Shown: piece after piece, positions 31,392 through 34,299 of the stretch
Position numbering within the stretch: position 1 is the first letter of the stretch
How the letters are laid out: every line of letters starts with the position of its first letter
DNA from: Dehalococcoidia bacterium
GTDB taxonomy: Bacteria > Chloroflexota > Dehalococcoidia > SZUA-161
Assembly: GCA_014874385.1 (NCBI GenBank)
Contig: JACWAE010000097.1
Span: 1 to 34,299, forward strand
DNA: 34,299 bases
Reading direction: 5' to 3'
The notes under the pieces: model-generated
Seen by the model: the letters and a program-made list of their open reading frames with translations, nothing else
Database searches by the model: none
Told to the model about the DNA's origin: nothing
Position numbers and translations under genes: made by a program

Positions 31392-33242
31392 CTATTTGCG
31401 GAACTTGGCGATATCCTTGTCTACGTCCCCGATACCGAGCCTGACAAGTGTCTCTTTCGTAGGGATGCCGTTACTGTCCCAGCCTCTAAGTTCATAATAT
31501 TGGTCTATGATTTTGTCCGGCGTCCTTATCACCTCGCCGTCGCGTACCCCACCCTTCAAAGGCTCAGTGAGAAATCTCCCGGGTAGCTTGTCGTCTTTCC
31601 TGCTGAAGCCATCGCGGACGTTAAAACATCGCTCCAGATTATATACCCTCTCTCCTACAAGGAACTGGTAATCCACGCTGGCGAACTTGGGCACGCCGGT
31701 GGCCGCCGCCAGCATCTTCCCAATAAGTTCGTGATCGTATAACTGCAAATGGTGGCTGGGGAATATGCAGGCCACAGACAACTCCAGTGCGGCTGTGGAG
31801 TCATGGTTCCATTTAATGACGTCCCCCTGCCCCTCGTCCTGGGCCGGGTCCAAGAGCCGCGGCTTGGGGTCTCCGATCTCCTGCTGGGGCCAGCCGAAGT
31901 TGTGGTTTGCCCCCATGTTGCTCAGGGCCCAGTTCATGCCCATAGCTTTTCTCGCGCGGGGGTCGTAACCGGGTGTCTCCAGCCCTTTGACATGCATAGC
32001 ATATTGCTCAGCACCCTTGCCGATGTATTCGGCTGCCCTTTTCACGCCCTCAGCAAGGATGTCGCCCAGTCCCTCACGAGCGGCAATCTTCTTAACGAGT
32101 TGAATCATAGGCTCGGGGTCTCCGTATTTCAGCACCAGGCCATCCGTATCCTTCGCGGTCAGGATGCCCTTCTCGAACAGCTCATAGGCGAAGCCGATAC
32201 TATTGCCGGTGCTTATCACGTCCAGCCCTTGCTCAGCGCAGATGTGGTTACAGACCAGGGTGGCGTTGGTATCGGTGCAACCTGTGGGTCCGCTGAAAAC
32301 CCAGGCGCCCTCAAACTGCGGTCCCTCGACGGTGAGCCCCTTATAGGGTCCATCTGGCACTTGCCTTATTTTTCCGCATTTAAGTGAACATGCATAACAG
32401 CCCACGTGGTCTATGGTAATCTTGGAGTAGGGCCACATGCCAATGTTCTCAGGCCAGTTTGGCAGCTCTCCGTAACGCCAGTTCTTCATGGGAATAGAGC
32501 CGAAGGTAGGGTAGAAATAGTCCAATCCCTGCACAGTGCCGTATTCTTTGAATACACCATAGCCCAGCCCCGCCTTCATGGCCTTTACCTGCTCCTGCAC
32601 CAGCTTCTTAAACTCAGCGGGATTCGCAATGTCTTCCTTTCTCCCGGCTACTATTACTACAGCCTTGAGGTTCTTGGATGCCAGCACGGTTCCGGTGCCG
32701 CCGCGGCCGGCGGCGCGTTCCCCGCTGATGATGGGGCCGAAGCGCACCAGCTTCTCCGCCGCAGGACCGACGCAGACCATGCGCGCCTTAGCTCCATGTT
32801 GTTTTTTCAGATATTCCTGGGCCTGGCTGGTGGTCTTGCCCCAGATGGGGGCAGCATCCAGGATTTCGTACTTGCCGTCTTTGATGAAGAGATAGGAGGG
32901 TTTGGCTGCCTTACCCTCAATAATCATAAGCTCGAAGCCTGCCCACTTCATCCAGGCACCAAAGTCGCCTCCGCCGACACTGCGAGTATAGGTGTTGGTA
33001 AGGGGGCTCTTGGTAACGGATATCCATTTAGAGAATGCCTGAGCGCTCGTTCCCGCCAGCGGTCCTACTGTGAGAAATAGCTTGTTCTCGGGGCCCAGCG
33101 GGTCTATATTTGGCTTGACCTCATCGTAAAGATACCTGGCGCAGAAGCCGCGCGCCCCTACGAAGTCATTTTGTATCTTTTGGGGGATATCCTCTTCTTT
33201 GGTTGCACCCTTGGAAAGATTGACCCGTAGCAGTCTGCGCAT
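31392..33242 (-). CDS. aor: Aldehyde:ferredoxin oxidoreductase (tungsten/molybdopterin)
   Basis: 616 residues from the ATG at 33242, chosen for AAAGGAGG just upstream and because homology starts at MRRLLRVNLS; upstream ATGs add 28 unlikely residues. 4Fe-4S ligands GCYACSLKC (Cys 282, 285, 289) and a likely fourth near LSVACIFP; pterin-contact blocks GPLAGT, SVGGGDFGAWMK and GRGGTGTVLASKNLKAV. It oxidises aldehydes to acids with ferredoxin, or reduces acids when run backwards; the metal is usually tungsten. Divergent from the LarA-like gene, with its own promoter at 33312-33340. Confidence 0.93.
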   Translation of the reverse strand: MRRLLRVNLSKGATKEEDIPQKIQNDFVGARGFCARYLYDEVKPNIDPLGPENKLFLTVGPLAGTSAQAFSKWISVTKSPLTNTYTRSVGGGDFGAWMKWAGFELMIIEGKAAKPSYLFIKDGKYEILDAAPIWGKTTSQAQEYLKKQHGAKARMVCVGPAAEKLVRFGPIISGERAAGRGGTGTVLASKNLKAVVIVAGRKEDIANPAEFKKLVQEQVKAMKAGLGYGVFKEYGTVQGLDYFYPTFGSIPMKNWRYGELPNWPENIGMWPYSKITIDHVGCYACSLKCGKIRQVPDGPYKGLTVEGPQFEGAWVFSGPTGCTDTNATLVCNHICAEQGLDVISTGNSIGFAYELFEKGILTAKDTDGLVLKYGDPEPMIQLVKKIAAREGLGDILAEGVKRAAEYIGKGAEQYAMHVKGLETPGYDPRARKAMGMNWALSNMGANHNFGWPQQEIGDPKPRLLDPAQDEGQGDVIKWNHDSTAALELSVACIFPSHHLQLYDHELIGKMLAAATGVPKFASVDYQFLVGERVYNLERCFNVRDGFSRKDDKLPGRFLTEPLKGGVRDGEVIRTPDKIIDQYYELRGWDSNGIPTKETLVRLGIGDVDKDIAKFRK

Positions 33243-33311
33243 CCTGCCTCCTTTACTGGGTAGCCTCCGGGAAGTGTAGCTCATCGAATGGGGAACTGTC
33301 CGTGTGCCAGA

Positions 33312-33340
33312 ATTATGCAACATCACTAGCCCTCTGTCAA
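33312..33340 (-). promoter_or_regulatory. AOR promoter
   Basis: Minus strand: TTGACA (33335-33340), 17-bp spacer, CATAAT (33312-33317). Leader about 60 bases. Confidence 0.65.
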
Positions 33341-33383
33341 CGCATCTTTGTTTTGAGCAGGGGGTTCCTCTGACTACCTACAC

Positions 33384-33412
33384 CTACAGGCATTGCATCA
33401 TTTGGCCTGTAG
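33384..33412. promoter_or_regulatory. Inverted repeat overlapping the LarA-like promoter (candidate operator)
   Basis: CTACAGGC (33384-33391), 13 bp, GCCTGTAG (33405-33412). It spans the -35 box and most of the spacer of the plus-strand promoter, as a repressor operator would. Its ends are CTAC...GTAG, opposite in polarity to the REP-like hairpins, so I favour an operator. Confidence 0.5.
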
Positions 33413-33421
33413 ACCTATAAT
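33393..33421 (+). promoter_or_regulatory. LarA-like gene promoter
   Basis: TTGCAT (33393-33398), 17-bp spacer, perfect TATAAT (33416-33421); 23 bp before the ATG at 33444. Confidence 0.7.
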
Positions 33422-33443
33422 GGCCGCCGGGAGGACGTACAAG

Positions 33444-34299
33444 ATGAACGCCGCAAAAATGCGCCTGCCGCAGCTTGCCTGGTACGGCAATACCGAGCTT
33501 GAAATCGAATTTCCATCATCATGGGATGTGTCCGTTTGCTATATGAAGGGACACCGGCGCCGGGCGCTGAGCGAGAAGGGCTTCCGCGAGGCATTCGCTA
33601 ACCCCATAGGCACTAAGCCGATAAGGCAGCTTGCAAGGGGTAAAAAGGAGGTCGCCATCCTTTTCGACGATATGTCAAGGCCCACCAGGGTAGCCGAAGT
33701 TGTCCCCTATGTGCTTGAGGAGCTAGAAGCGGCCGGAGTGAAGGACCAGAGTATAAGGTTCATCGCCGCAGTGGGAGCACACGGTGCGCTCACCCGCCTG
33801 GATTTTGTCAAGAAGCTGGGCGAGGCAGCACTCAGCAGATTTCCTGTCTACAACCATAATCCCTACGAGAATCGCACCTATTTGGGGGAGACGAGCCATG
33901 GCACACCGGTCGCTGTAAATGCGGAGGTAATGGGCTGCGACTTCAAGATAGGCATAGGCTGTCTGATTCCACATCCTCTGACCGGTTTCGGAGGCGGGAG
34001 CAAAATTATCCTCCCCGGCGTGGCCTCTATTAATACTATGGCTGCTCACCACCGCGATTTGATAATGAGGCTGCTCACCCAGGGTCAGGACCCCGGGATA
34101 GGCGTTGCCACATTTGAGGGCAATGTGATGCGTCGTGATATAGATGAGGCTGCCAGAATGGCGGGGCTCGATGTCAAGATTGACACTGTTTTGAACGGAC
34201 GGGGGCAAACTACAGCCATCTTTGTGGGTGACCCCATCGCTGCTTATGCCGAAGGAGTGAAGCTTGCCAGAAAGGTCTACGCCACGGAGCCTGCGGAGA
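33444..34299 (+). CDS. LarA-family nickel-pincer racemase/epimerase homologue (3' end outside window)
   Basis: 285 residues are visible and the frame is open to the window edge; LarA is about 425. Start ATG with GGGAGG 9 bases upstream. DDMSRPTR (75-82) and GAHGALT (His 113) are family blocks, and IPHPLTGFGGGSKIILPG holds His 177 and Lys 187, with His 203 in AAHHRD. Spacing of these three (10 and 16) equals His174, Lys184 and His200 of Lactobacillus plantarum LarA, where Lys184 carries the nickel-pincer cofactor. Known members racemise lactate or epimerise other 2-hydroxy acids. The substrate is open. No larBCE is in view. Confidence 0.88.
   Translation, partial: MNAAKMRLPQLAWYGNTELEIEFPSSWDVSVCYMKGHRRRALSEKGFREAFANPIGTKPIRQLARGKKEVAILFDDMSRPTRVAEVVPYVLEELEAAGVKDQSIRFIAAVGAHGALTRLDFVKKLGEAALSRFPVYNHNPYENRTYLGETSHGTPVAVNAEVMGCDFKIGIGCLIPHPLTGFGGGSKIILPGVASINTMAAHHRDLIMRLLTQGQDPGIGVATFEGNVMRRDIDEAARMAGLDVKIDTVLNGRGQTTAIFVGDPIAAYAEGVKLARKVYATEPAE

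Overview
The window looks like a chromosomal segment of an anaerobic Chloroflexota bacterium, probably a Dehalococcoidia-like lineage. This is inferred from the block rimI, prmC, prfA, hisS, rel, uvrC, from tungsten-type aldehyde oxidoreductase and LarA-like genes, and from intergenic regions packed with short hairpin repeats. No tRNA, rRNA or CRISPR array was found.

Left part, mostly minus strand (about 1-20,940). A central carbon supercluster is transcribed right to left. It begins with an acyl-CoA carboxyltransferase (12S-like), a 64-residue small subunit and a pyruvate carboxyltransferase fused to a biotin domain (5S plus 1.3S-like). It continues with a LeuCD/aconitase-like pair, isocitrate dehydrogenase, malate dehydrogenase, fumarase alpha, succinate dehydrogenase/fumarate reductase (A, C, D, B) and fumarase beta. 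A methyltransferase and a B12-binding radical SAM protein overlap the end of fumarase beta. Together these could convert pyruvate to succinate and interconvert citrate and 2-oxoglutarate. The cluster has been invaded twice. A 2,012-bp IS1595-family element with terminal inverted repeats, a target duplication and passenger genes sits between sdhB and fumarase beta. A REP-associated tyrosine transposase (RAYT) flanked by inverted hairpins sits between the aconitase-like pair and icd.

Middle part (21,313-29,966). Housekeeping genes: rimI (+), prmC, prfA and hisS (-), then rel and uvrC (+), with clear back-to-back promoters between hisS and rel. A hicB antitoxin gene follows, with a hicA toxin gene broken by one in-frame TGA.

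Right part (30,035-34,299). A zinc alcohol dehydrogenase and an aldehyde:ferredoxin oxidoreductase (-), then a divergent LarA-family gene cut by the window edge. The last two share a 200-bp region with two good sigma70-type promoters and an inverted repeat placed like an operator.

Intergenic DNA contains several dispersed repeat families. Ten or more hairpins begin with GTAG, the tetranucleotide known to be read by RAYT enzymes. G/C-run repeats of about 100 bp all lie in one orientation inside minus-strand operons. There are also GGATG-TTAT-CATCC hairpins and a fossil C-terminus of a second radical SAM gene near the left edge.
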